Positions 32,291 through 40,550 of a DNA stretch of 64,000 bases are shown here, piece after piece (within the stretch, counting starts at the first letter, position 1; every line of letters begins with the position of its first letter). This stretch comes from Bacillota bacterium. GTDB taxonomy: Bacteria > Bacillota > Clostridia > Acetivibrionales > JAEZXR01. Under the pieces are notes generated by a model. That model was not told where the DNA came from. It ran no database searches and saw nothing but the letters and a program-made list of their open reading frames with translations. Location of the stretch: the NCBI GenBank assembly GCA_023419605.1, contig JAEZXR010000008.1:10160-74159 (forward strand), in the 5' to 3' direction. The translations under genes and the position numbers were made by a program.

Positions 32291-32767
32291 ATGAAGTTTA
32301 CGCATTTTAACGAAAACGGAAGAGCGCGCATGGTAGACGTAGGAGATAAAGAGGATACCAAGAGGATTGGAATCGCAAGAGGGACGATAAAAATGAGCAA
32401 GGAAACTATAGAGTTAATAAAGGAAGGACTGATAAAAAAAGGGGATGTTCTTTCCATTGCACAAGTGGGAGGCATTATGGGTGCAAAAAAAACCGGTGAT
32501 ATTATTCCCATGTGTCATAATATCAGTATCTCAGGGGCCAATATAACCTTTGACATAAAGGATCAGGAAATACAAATTGAAGCCGAGGTTAAAACCATGG
32601 GGAAAACAGGGGTGGAAATGGAAGCTCTTACGGCCGTGTCCGTAGCAGCACTTACCATTTACGATATGTGCAAAGCTGTAGATAAAGAGATGACGATAGA
32701 AAATATACGTTTGGTAAAAAAGGTGGGCGGTAAGTCCGGCGAATATATAAGGGGGGAAGAGCAATGA
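32291..32767 (+). CDS. moaC: Cyclic pyranopterin monophosphate synthase MoaC
   Basis: The 158-residue protein converts the MoaA product to cyclic pyranopterin monophosphate. Family motifs are ARMVDVGDKEDTKRIGIARG, GGIMGAKKTGDIIPMCHNI and MGKTGVEMEALTAVSVAALT, including the conserved DMCKAVDKEM. It overlaps the MOSC gene by 4 bases (ATGA), indicating translational coupling. Confidence 0.96.
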   Translation: MKFTHFNENGRARMVDVGDKEDTKRIGIARGTIKMSKETIELIKEGLIKKGDVLSIAQVGGIMGAKKTGDIIPMCHNISISGANITFDIKDQEIQIEAEVKTMGKTGVEMEALTAVSVAALTIYDMCKAVDKEMTIENIRLVKKVGGKSGEYIRGEEQ

Positions 32768-33240
32768 GCATGATGGGGAAAGTAGTGGCGGTCAATCGCA
32801 GTGAAAAAAAGGGTGTTGTAAAAAAGCCTGTAGAAACGGGATTTTTTCAAGAGGAGCATGGTCTTGAAGGAGATGCACATGCCGGTAAATGGCACAGACA
32901 GGTAAGTTTACTGGGAGTGGAAAGCGTGGATAAGATGAAAAAAGCAGGGGTTACAGGATTGGTGAATGGTAGCTTTGCTGAAAATATTACCACAGAAGGA
33001 ATTCTGCTGTATCAGCTTCCGGTAGGCACAATACTAAAAATAGGAGAAACCATTCAGGAGGTTAGCCAAATCGGTAAGGAATGCCATGGTGCCTGCGATA
33101 TAAAAAAGCAGGTAGGATTATGCATCACGCCCAGAGAAGGGATCTTCACAAGGGTACTCAAATCAGGAGAAGTGAAAGCGGGAGATACGATAGAAGTCCT
33201 TAAGGGAGAGGATGGATTAAATTACAAATTGAAGTTTTAG
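32764..33240 (+). CDS. MOSC domain protein
   Basis: A 158-residue single-domain MOSC protein. The expected Cys lies in GKECHGACDIK, and FQEEHGLEGDAHAGKWHRQV is the family start. MOSC domains bind sulfur or molybdenum-cofactor ligands. Coupling to moaC suggests a role in cofactor sulfuration or transfer for the hydroxylases downstream, which is an inference. It ends the moaACx unit. Confidence 0.9.
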   Translation: MSMMGKVVAVNRSEKKGVVKKPVETGFFQEEHGLEGDAHAGKWHRQVSLLGVESVDKMKKAGVTGLVNGSFAENITTEGILLYQLPVGTILKIGETIQEVSQIGKECHGACDIKKQVGLCITPREGIFTRVLKSGEVKAGDTIEVLKGEDGLNYKLKF

Positions 33241-33494
33241 TTTGGAAGTACTTGCGGAGCCTCAGAATATAAAGTATAATTTGTCTATTAATAATTTCCC
33301 CACCATCATGAAATTGAACGGATCTACGTTTATTGATCCTTCCATTGCCCTGTAAACTTGTATTCAAGGCATTTTTCCGATGCCTTCCCTTGTCATGTTA
33401 AATTTCACTGAAAGTATAATATATATCCAGTACGGCCTTTGCAAAAGAGGAATACTTCTATGTCTGAATTTCAGTGTCTTTAGGAGGGAATATT

Positions 33495-35222
33495 TTGGAT
33501 AGCTCGGTATTATTGTGTATAAAAACCAGTGTACAGCAGTTTGCACAGGTTATATCTACTGTCCTTGAAATGGATGTAGATATTGTGGATGAAAACCTTA
33601 TCCGGGTTGCCGGTACCAACCGCTTTTTGCGGAATATCAACCAACCCATTGATAACCAGGGAAATGCATTTAAAAAGGTGCTGCAAACAAAGAGAATGCT
33701 GGTGGTGGAAAACCCCGGAAAGGACGAGGTCTGTTTTTCCTGTATCAGTAAAGAAGTTTGTACGGAAAAGTTTGAAATCTGCTGTCCGATCCTGTTGGAC
33801 AGGAATGTAATCGGAGTCATATCTCTGGCTGTTTTTGACGAGTCCAAAAGGATCGTGATCGTTGAAAAATTAAAAAGCTATACAGAATTTCTTGAACAGA
33901 TTTCAAGCTTGATTGCTGCAAAAGCAGCAGAGTACAGAAATTTTCAGCAGCAGGCTTTTTCACTGGAACTTTTGAAAAATCTCCTTGACCGCATCAGCGA
34001 AGGTGTTATCGTTTTCGATCAAAACCAACATATATTGCATATCAATATGAAATGTGAGCAGATCCTGGGAAATAAAATGGAACAGCTGGTCTATATGAAT
34101 AAAATTAAGCAGTTTGCCATTCAAAAGCAGAAAAACAGCGGCTCCGGTGAGGTTGAATACGTGGCAAGGGTAAAAACGAGAAAAATAAGGCTCATCGGCA
34201 GGAACTACCCGATTCTTGTAGATCATACGGAGGTTGGAACCGTTTTTGTTTTTCAGGACGTGACGGCCCTTCAGAAGAGTTTTCTCCAGATGTATGGGCC
34301 GGAAAAGTACAGTTTCGAGCATATTATAGGTAATGATCCCGAGTTTTTGAAGGTAAAGGAAAAAGCAAGGCTTCTAGCCGCCAGCGGAGAGGATTTGCTG
34401 GTTTGGGGAGAGACGGGGATTGGCAAGGAGGTATTTGCGCGAGCCATCCATAACGAAAGCCCGAGAAGGGAAGGTCCTTTTGTAACGGTAATCTGCAGTG
34501 GAACCCTGGAAGATGTCCTTGAAAAGGAGATCTTTGGTTCGGGTACGGAATCTACGGGTGGAGATTACCTGGGAAAGATCCGGTTGGCTCATGGGGGGAC
34601 CCTTTTTATGGATGATATCGGTGACCTCCCTCCGAGACTTCAGAGCAGGTTGATGAAGGCTTCTCAGGATAAAAAGAAGGTTGATGTCAGGCTTATTACC
34701 ACCTCCAGCATAGATTTGAGAGATAAGGTAGAGAGTGGAGAATTCAGAAAGGATCTCTATTATTCTCTTATTACCTTTAGCATACACATACCGCCGGTTA
34801 GAAGCAGACCGGAGGATATTATGCTGCTGGTCGCCTATTTTCTTGAGAGGTACTGCAGCCTGGAGGGAAAAGAGGTCCGCCTCGGGGAGGATGTTCTCAA
34901 AATCCTGAAACAATATTCCTGGCCGGGGAATGTGAGAGAAATCGAAAGAATTGTCAGCTTCATCGTCAGTACGCAGGCGGGTGGGACCATAGTCAGCGTG
35001 GAGAGCTTGCCTGCAGCGGTACGGAACCAATTGGTGGAGTCAAGAACCGGTCGGTTTAATTTGGAGCAGATGGAGAAAAACGCCATACTGGAGGTTTTAA
35101 ATACTTTTGGAAGTACAACGGATGCTAAAAAGAGGGCAGCAGTTGAACTGGGAATCAGTACGGCGACACTATACAGGAAGCTTCAGAGGCATGGAATTCT
35201 GGAAACAAAGCAATATAAATAA
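33495..35222 (+). CDS. NtrC-like AAA+ regulator without GAFTGA loop
   Basis: TTG 33495 (MDSSVLLCIKTSVQQFAQ) follows AGGAGGG. The 575-residue protein has an N-terminal GAF-like domain with a Cys cluster (CFSCISKEVC, then CC), a PAS domain at about 165-265, an AAA+ domain (Walker A GETGIGKE, Walker B TLFMDDIGD) and a Fis-type HTH (TTDAKKRAAVELGISTATLY). The region that normally carries GAFTGA, needed to contact sigma-54, reads FGSGTESTGGDYLGK, so the motif is missing. It probably acts with sigma-A, in the manner of TyrR. It lies just upstream of the consensus sigma-A promoter of the catabolic block and is its likely regulator. Confidence 0.85.
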   Translation: MDSSVLLCIKTSVQQFAQVISTVLEMDVDIVDENLIRVAGTNRFLRNINQPIDNQGNAFKKVLQTKRMLVVENPGKDEVCFSCISKEVCTEKFEICCPILLDRNVIGVISLAVFDESKRIVIVEKLKSYTEFLEQISSLIAAKAAEYRNFQQQAFSLELLKNLLDRISEGVIVFDQNQHILHINMKCEQILGNKMEQLVYMNKIKQFAIQKQKNSGSGEVEYVARVKTRKIRLIGRNYPILVDHTEVGTVFVFQDVTALQKSFLQMYGPEKYSFEHIIGNDPEFLKVKEKARLLAASGEDLLVWGETGIGKEVFARAIHNESPRREGPFVTVICSGTLEDVLEKEIFGSGTESTGGDYLGKIRLAHGGTLFMDDIGDLPPRLQSRLMKASQDKKKVDVRLITTSSIDLRDKVESGEFRKDLYYSLITFSIHIPPVRSRPEDIMLLVAYFLERYCSLEGKEVRLGEDVLKILKQYSWPGNVREIERIVSFIVSTQAGGTIVSVESLPAAVRNQLVESRTGRFNLEQMEKNAILEVLNTFGSTTDAKKRAAVELGISTATLYRKLQRHGILETKQYK

Positions 35223-35243
35223 TTCTCAAAATGAGAATTATTT
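35217..35243 (+). terminator. Hairpin at the regulator stop codon
   Basis: AAATAATTCTCA pairs with TGAGAATTATTT (12 bp, loop AAA); the stop codon lies in the first arm. The following sequence is AT-rich but has no T run. Confidence 0.55.
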
Positions 35244-35303
35244 ATCAGAAAATACAATAAGATCAAAATGTAATCGTAATAATTCATTTTTTAAACAAAT
35301 TCC

Positions 35304-35331
35304 TTGACAGTGGCTTCCCAGTATGTATAAT
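35304..35331 (+). promoter_or_regulatory. Consensus sigma-A promoter of the catabolic block
   Basis: TTGACA (35304-35309), 16-base spacer, TATAAT (35326-35331): both hexamers match consensus perfectly. Transcription should start near 35338, followed by a structured leader. No -24/-12 sigma-54 promoter is visible, in agreement with the missing GAFTGA loop of the regulator. Confidence 0.85.
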
Positions 35332-35337
35332 ATGATA

Positions 35338-35485
35338 TAAGCAAGGTCCTTGAAGACCCTGCTAATCGGATTCATGGTCCATGGCGGTACAAAACTTCCT
35401 ATGGATTGAACTGGTGTAAATAACAACGGCGTAAATAGGACACACCCATCGGTTGGTGTTATAGTCCTTTTTACGCCGTTTTTGT
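35338..35485 (+). ncRNA. Structured leader ending in a terminator: candidate riboswitch or attenuator
   Basis: The leader folds into GCAAGGTC/GACCCTGC, then a hairpin of 4+6 bp (TTCA and GTCCAT with ATGGAT and TGAA, 2-base bulge), then a long terminator (ACGGCGTAAA/TTTACGCCGT with inner GGAC/GTCC and ACACC/GGTGT, then T5). A second GGTGT at 35413-35417 can also pair with the ACACC at 35442-35446. The two pairings exclude each other, the hallmark of an antiterminator/terminator switch. I do not recognise a known purine, Moco, TPP, SAM, glycine or T-box consensus. The ssnA RNA motif is one class to test. The next gene starts 131 bases after the T run. Confidence 0.65.
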
Positions 35486-35616
35486 TTATGTATAGGAAAT
35501 TATGCTTTTGAATTTCCTGATTTACTAACTGCATTGGATTTTACAAGAGATTGAAAACTTAATTTTGTTTGTCAATGGGGACAGATTTACAGATTAATTG
35601 GAAGGGTATTACAGTG

Positions 35617-36831
35617 ATGGTGGAACAGCTAGGTTGGGTGATGAATGAATATTCATGTCGTGGAGATCAAAATTATGAGTCAGAAGCATTAACGAAAGAT
35701 AATATTGAGCAGGTAAGGGATTTCTTTAGCAAGTTTAATGAATATAAGCCTACTCCACTTTACAGTTTACAGCAGTTGGCTGAATATCTGGGAGTAGGAG
35801 GGATTTATGTCAAGGATGAGTCCCGAAGGATGGGATTAAATGCTTTTAAGGTGCTAGGGAGCTGCTATGCAGTAGCAAGGTGCATTGCCAAAAGGCTAGG
35901 CAAGGATTTGCAGGACATAAGCTTTGAGGAACTAAAGTCAGGGGAAACAAAAAAGAAAACCGGGGAAATTGTATTTACAACTGCAACGGATGGAAACCAC
36001 GGGCGTGGTGTTGCCTGGACGGCAAAACAACTGAATCAGAAAGCGATTGTCTACGTACCGAGGGGGACGGCGCAAAAGCGGATAGAAAACATCGAGGCCC
36101 TGGGAGCAAAAGTTATTGTTACGGATAAAAACTATAATGACACGGTAAGAATGGCGATTGAGAATGCAGCCGTCAACGGCTGGGAAATCGTCCAGGATAC
36201 AGCATGGGAAGGCTACGAAGAAATACCTCTGCATATCATGCAGGGCTATGGACTGATAGCACTTGAGGCATTGGACCAGTTAAAGGAGATGCGGATAGAT
36301 AAACCGACGCATATTTTTATACAAGCCGGTGTCGGCTCTCTGGCAGGATCGATTCTGGGATTTTTCTCAGCAGCGTTTGGTGTAGAGCGGCCGTCGATGG
36401 TGATAGTAGAACCCCGGAAGGCAGATTGTATCTATCGCTCTTTGAAAGCAGGGGAGATGGAAGTAGTGGATGGTGCCATGGATACCATTATGGCAGGGCT
36501 TGCCTGCGGAGAGCCAAATCCCCTGGCCTGGGAAATTATTAAAAAGAATTGTGATATGGCAGTTTCGCTTCCGGAATATTTTGCAGCGCAGGGCATGAGG
36601 ATTCTTGCAAATCCTTTACCTCAGGACCCAACCATTGTGTCGGGTGAATCAGGCGCTGTCACCACGGGATTTTTAAGCGAAATTATGAGGAGCGGAAGGC
36701 TGGAAGAAATAAAAAATGCTTTAGGGCTGGACCGCAATGCAAGAGTTCTCCTGATCAGTACGGAGGGAGAAACAGACCCGGGGATTTATAGAAAGGTTGT
36801 TTGGGACGGTTATTATTCCTTAAAGGAGTGA
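35617..36831 (+). CDS. dpaL: Diaminopropionate ammonia-lyase (YgeX/DpaL)
   Basis: This PLP enzyme splits 2,3-diaminopropionate to pyruvate and ammonia. The PLP lysine is Lys78 in RRMGLNAFKVLGS, the asparagine/glycine loop is TTATDGNHGRGVAW, and the phosphate loop follows as AGVGSLAG. I chose ATG 35617 with GGAAGGG 10 bases upstream; the resulting 404 residues match the usual length near 400. It is the first gene after the leader and is followed 5 bases later by the YgeY-like hydrolase, the same pair as in E. coli, where these genes lie in a cluster tied to purine/urate breakdown. Confidence 0.93.
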   Translation: MVEQLGWVMNEYSCRGDQNYESEALTKDNIEQVRDFFSKFNEYKPTPLYSLQQLAEYLGVGGIYVKDESRRMGLNAFKVLGSCYAVARCIAKRLGKDLQDISFEELKSGETKKKTGEIVFTTATDGNHGRGVAWTAKQLNQKAIVYVPRGTAQKRIENIEALGAKVIVTDKNYNDTVRMAIENAAVNGWEIVQDTAWEGYEEIPLHIMQGYGLIALEALDQLKEMRIDKPTHIFIQAGVGSLAGSILGFFSAAFGVERPSMVIVEPRKADCIYRSLKAGEMEVVDGAMDTIMAGLACGEPNPLAWEIIKKNCDMAVSLPEYFAAQGMRILANPLPQDPTIVSGESGAVTTGFLSEIMRSGRLEEIKNALGLDRNARVLLISTEGETDPGIYRKVVWDGYYSLKE

Positions 36832-36836
36832 GGCAG

Positions 36837-38024
36837 ATGCTGGATATAAAAAGACAGGAAGAGGTTATCAAAACCTGCCGCAAATTGGTGAGAATCAAAA
36901 GCTATTCGGGTCATGAAAAAGAACTGGTGGATTATCTGCATAAAACGATGGAATGGATGGGCTACGATGAAATTTCAGTGGATGAGTACGGAAGCATCAT
37001 AGGAGTTATCAGAGGCAGGAAACCGGGTCCAAGAATCCTTTTTGACGGACATATCGATACGGTACCGGTACCGGATCCGACAGTATGGAAGCATGACCCC
37101 TTCGGAGGGGAAATCGATGGAGGGAAAATATACGGCAGAGGAACCTCGGACATGAAAGGGGCTGTAGCATCCATGGTTTGCGCCGCAGCATATTTTGCAG
37201 CTGATACCCAAAAGGAATTCGCCGGGGAAATCGTGGTTGCAGGAACAGTGCAGGAAGAATGCTTTGAAGGGATTGCAGCCAGGAAGACCACAGCCAGCTA
37301 TACCCCGGATTATGTAGTCATCGGCGAGGCGTCCGCACTCAACCTGAAAAGGGGACAGAGAGGCAGAGCGGAAATTGTGGTTGAAACCTTCGGAAAACCG
37401 GCGCATAGTGCCAGTCCGGAAAAAGGAAATAACGCAGTTTATCAGATGACAACACTGATCGAAGAATTAAAAAAGCTGAAGTACAGTGAGCATCCATTTT
37501 TAGGAAAAGGAATTCTGGTACTTACAGACATCATCTCTTCTCCTTATCCCGGAGCATCTGTGGTTCCATCCTATTGTAAAGCCACTTATGACCGCAGGTT
37601 ATTGGTAGGTGAAAAGCCGGAAGAAGTTCTGAAACCTGTAAAACAGGTGATTGCAGAGTTGCATGAAAAAGAGCCGGAGTTTAATGCAAAGGTATCCTTT
37701 GTTGCGGCTTCAGAAAATTGTTATACGGGAAATACAATTGAGGCAGAAAGATTTTTCCCTGCCTGGCTGTATGAAGAGGATGACCCCTATGTACAAAGCT
37801 GTATCCAGGGACTCAAAAGGATAGGACTAAAGCCGGAAATCACAAAATATTCTTTCTGTACCAATGGAAGCCACTATGCAGGAGAGGCAGGAATTAAGAC
37901 CATTGGCTTTGGCCCTTCGGAGGAAACTCTGGCTCATACCATTGATGAGTATATTGAGGTGGATCAATTACTGGGAGCATGCAAGGGATACTACGGCATT
38001 ATGGACAGCATCTTGAAAATATAG
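36837..38024 (+). CDS. ygeY: YgeY-type M20 family hydrolase
   Basis: The 395-residue zinc hydrolase shows the M20 motifs LFDGHIDTVPVPDP, GRGTSDMKGAVASM, and the catalytic Glu pair in GTVQEECFEG, then EASALNLKRGQRGR. M20 enzymes cut amide bonds of small acyl amino acids; YgeY homologues accompany DpaL. ATG 36837 follows AAAGGAGTGAGG. An N-carbamoyl or N-acyl diaminopropionate substrate is plausible because the product would feed DpaL, but this is inference. Confidence 0.9.
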   Translation: MLDIKRQEEVIKTCRKLVRIKSYSGHEKELVDYLHKTMEWMGYDEISVDEYGSIIGVIRGRKPGPRILFDGHIDTVPVPDPTVWKHDPFGGEIDGGKIYGRGTSDMKGAVASMVCAAAYFAADTQKEFAGEIVVAGTVQEECFEGIAARKTTASYTPDYVVIGEASALNLKRGQRGRAEIVVETFGKPAHSASPEKGNNAVYQMTTLIEELKKLKYSEHPFLGKGILVLTDIISSPYPGASVVPSYCKATYDRRLLVGEKPEEVLKPVKQVIAELHEKEPEFNAKVSFVAASENCYTGNTIEAERFFPAWLYEEDDPYVQSCIQGLKRIGLKPEITKYSFCTNGSHYAGEAGIKTIGFGPSEETLAHTIDEYIEVDQLLGACKGYYGIMDSILKI

Positions 38025-38029
38025 GAGGC

Positions 38030-38115
38030 CTAAGAAAAAGGGGCTCTATAGGCTACGCCATACCACAGGTAGCATACTGCAAGCGGCCTGAACAAAAGAA
38101 CCCCCAAGTTTTCAC
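38030..38115 (-). repeat. Dispersed palindromic repeat, copy 4 (inverted core)
   Basis: Read on the minus strand the core matches copy 3, with its TAGCAAAGCC-type and GCGGGCC-type boxes; on the plus strand TCTATAGGCT and AGCGGCCTG are the visible matches. The arms GGGG and CCCC still pair. The flank TTTTCACATCCGCCTGTAAAT to the right matches copies 2 and 3 in the plus orientation, so the core is inverted relative to its flank. Confidence 0.5.
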
Positions 38116-38134
38116 ATCCGCCTGTAAATCAAAT

Positions 38135-38236
38135 TATGAAAAGGATTTTGCAAGAAACGAACGGGTTTTCGCGATATGCAGTAAGGAAATACAAGCGTAT
38201 AAGAGAAAGGCTATAAAGCTTTTGTGCATGTATGTA
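38135..38236 (+). repeat. Leader element shared with 62511-62610, copy 1
   Basis: TTTTCGCGATATGCAGTAAG and GAAATACAAG (together 38166-38195) recur almost unchanged at 62545-62573, followed in both by AAAGCTTTTGT and ATGTAT. Both copies lie directly upstream of amidohydrolase genes. The conserved core and the AAGCTTTTGT arm suggest a structured or protein-bound leader. Confidence 0.6.
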
Positions 38237-38246
38237 GGTGAAGGAT

Positions 38247-39845
38247 ATGAAACTTTTAATTAAAAACGGAACCATAATGGATGGTACGGGAAAAAGTGGA
38301 TTTTACGGAAGCTTGCTCATTGAGGAGGGTTTGATCAGGGAGATAGGTCCCGGAATCCAGGGGGAGTTTGATCGGGTGATTGATGCAGAGGGGATGGTGA
38401 TGTGTCCCGGATTTATCGATACCCACAGCCATTCCGATCTGCAGGTGCTGGTAGATCCGTACATTGATGCGAAGATACACCAGGGAATCACTACGGAAAT
38501 CCTTGGGCAGGATGGCATCTCCATGGCACCTCTTCCCCTCAGATATATCGATGACTGGAGAAAGAACCTTGCCGGATTGGATGGCAATAGTAATGAAATC
38601 GACTGGAGTTATAAGACTACGGCAGGATATTTTAAACAACTGGAAGCCGTAGGATTAGAGTTGAATGAAGGCTATCTTGCACCTCACGGCAACATAAGGA
38701 TGGAGGCCATGGGACTGGATAACAGGCTGTCGGCGCCTTCCGAACTGGAAATGATGAAGAACATCTTGCGAAGAGAATTTGAAACGGGTGCCATTGGCTT
38801 ATCTACCGGGTTGATTTATATTCCCTGTGCCTATGCCGACGCAAGGGAACTGACAGAGTTGTGCAAAGTGACCGCCGAATACAACAGGGTTTTTGTAGTT
38901 CACCAGCGGAGTGAGGCGGATGATATCCTTACCTCCATGAAGGAGATCCTGGATATCGGAAGAAAAACGGGAGTTAAAATACATTTTTCGCATTTCAAGC
39001 TCTGTGGACGGAAGAACTGGGATAAGACCGACGCGGTAATTGAACTGCTGGAAGTAGGAAAAAGGGATGGTTTGGAAATATCCTATGATCAATACCCTTA
39101 CACGGCAGGAAGCACTATGCTGGGAGTGATCCTTCCTCCCTGGGTCCATGACGGTGGCGCCGGTAAACTGGTGGAGAGGCTTAAAAATAGAAATACAAGA
39201 GAAAGAATTATCCGGGATATCCAGGAAGGGATTCCGGGATGGGACAATTTTATAGATTTTGCAGGACTGGATGGAATTTATATCACCAGCGTAGCAAACG
39301 AAGAGAATTCCCTTCTCATCGGTAAAAACCTGATAGAACTTGGACAAATACGCAAAATGGATCCGCTGCAGGCAACTTTTGACTTGCTGGTGGAGGAGAA
39401 TAACGCTGTAGGGATGGTTGATTTCTATGGCGAGGAAGAAGGTGTCAAGCGGTTTATGAGCCGTCCTGAGCAGAATGTTTGCACAGACGGACTGCTTGGA
39501 GGAAAACCGCATCCCAGAGCGTATGGCGCCTTTCCGAGAGTTCTGGGCAAATATGTGAGGGAAGAGAAAGTGATGACACTGGAGCAGGCGATTTACAAAA
39601 TGACTTACAAGGCAGCAAAAGTTTTCGGCCTTTCAGACAGGGGCGTGCTCCAAAAAGGAAAGGCAGCGGATATCGTACTATTTAGTCCGGAGGATATTAT
39701 AGACCGGGGAACCTATACGGATCCGGTACAATATCCCGCAGGTATCCGGTATGTACTGGTGAACGGTCAGGTTGTACTGGAGGATTCGGTTCCTTGCAGA
39801 AGGGCAGCAGGAAAGCTGATACGCACAGATGCGGCACTTGGCTGA
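38247..39845 (+). CDS. D-aminoacylase-like amidohydrolase
   Basis: ATG 38247 (MKLLIKNGTIMDGTGKSGFY) after GGTGAAGG gives 532 residues. It belongs to the N-acyl-D-amino-acid deacylase branch of the amidohydrolase superfamily: metal motif FIDTHSHSDLQ, then GAIGLSTGLIYIPCAYA, HQRSEAD, and the C-terminal GKAADIVLFSPEDI. The branch includes enzymes opening cyclic amides and removing N-acyl groups. Its place between YgeY and MocA suggests hydrolysis of a ring-opened purine product. The exact substrate is not deducible. Confidence 0.87.
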   Translation: MKLLIKNGTIMDGTGKSGFYGSLLIEEGLIREIGPGIQGEFDRVIDAEGMVMCPGFIDTHSHSDLQVLVDPYIDAKIHQGITTEILGQDGISMAPLPLRYIDDWRKNLAGLDGNSNEIDWSYKTTAGYFKQLEAVGLELNEGYLAPHGNIRMEAMGLDNRLSAPSELEMMKNILRREFETGAIGLSTGLIYIPCAYADARELTELCKVTAEYNRVFVVHQRSEADDILTSMKEILDIGRKTGVKIHFSHFKLCGRKNWDKTDAVIELLEVGKRDGLEISYDQYPYTAGSTMLGVILPPWVHDGGAGKLVERLKNRNTRERIIRDIQEGIPGWDNFIDFAGLDGIYITSVANEENSLLIGKNLIELGQIRKMDPLQATFDLLVEENNAVGMVDFYGEEEGVKRFMSRPEQNVCTDGLLGGKPHPRAYGAFPRVLGKYVREEKVMTLEQAIYKMTYKAAKVFGLSDRGVLQKGKAADIVLFSPEDIIDRGTYTDPVQYPAGIRYVLVNGQVVLEDSVPCRRAAGKLIRTDAALG

Positions 39846-39932
39846 AATGCCTGGCTTTTGGAGCGGTTTCCCTGCCGGACGAATCCGGAATCAAAGTGGC
39901 GTGTCCCTAAAGGCGAGAGTGAGGTGATTTGA

Positions 39933-40508
39933 ATGGAGCTTGAAGCAGTGATACTGGCGGCAGGCTTTTCCAGCCGGGCAGGTACATTTAAAATGGAGCT
40001 GGACTTTGGAGGAAAAGGAATTCTTGAGCGGTGCATTGAAGGATTTTACGATATTTGTACGCAGATTTATGTAGTCGGTGGATATCAGTATGAAAAAGTT
40101 CAACGGATCACGCAACGCTACTCCAAGGTTCAGATGGTCTATAACAGCCAGTATATAAAAGGGATGTTCAGCTCGGTCAAGGAGGGTGTTAGGCAGGTAA
40201 AAGCGGAAAGATTCTTTTTCACGCCCGGAGACTATCCCCTGATCAATCAAGCCGTTTGCATGAAAATGCTTGAGGAAAGTGGAGAAATCATTATACCCGC
40301 TTTTAATGGAAAAAAGGGCCATCCTGTATTAATGAGCGGAAAGCTGGCAAAGGAAATCTTTCAGGAAGCAGAGGATTCAAATCTGAAAAACTTCATAAAC
40401 CGCAGAGGTTTTACATTGGTAGAGGTTAACGACAAGGGAATTCTGATGGATGTGGATACCATGGACGATTACTACAAACTGCTGGGACTCCGGTCGGACA
40501 AGAGCTGA
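39933..40508 (+). CDS. mocA: Molybdenum cofactor nucleotidyltransferase (MocA-like)
   Basis: A 191-residue nucleotidyltransferase with the signature LAAGFSSRAGTFKMEL at residues 8-23, FTPGDYPLI in the middle and KKGHPVLMSG. MocA adds CMP to molybdopterin for xanthine-dehydrogenase-type enzymes, and the molybdenum subunit gene follows 42 bases later. The usual G-x-x-K of the nucleotide loop reads AGTFK. GAGGTGATTTGA precedes the ATG. Confidence 0.88.
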   Translation: MELEAVILAAGFSSRAGTFKMELDFGGKGILERCIEGFYDICTQIYVVGGYQYEKVQRITQRYSKVQMVYNSQYIKGMFSSVKEGVRQVKAERFFFTPGDYPLINQAVCMKMLEESGEIIIPAFNGKKGHPVLMSGKLAKEIFQEAEDSNLKNFINRRGFTLVEVNDKGILMDVDTMDDYYKLLGLRSDKS

Positions 40509-40550
40509 CAGCAGAGGTTTCAATAATATATTCAAGAGGTGGTGAGAAGG

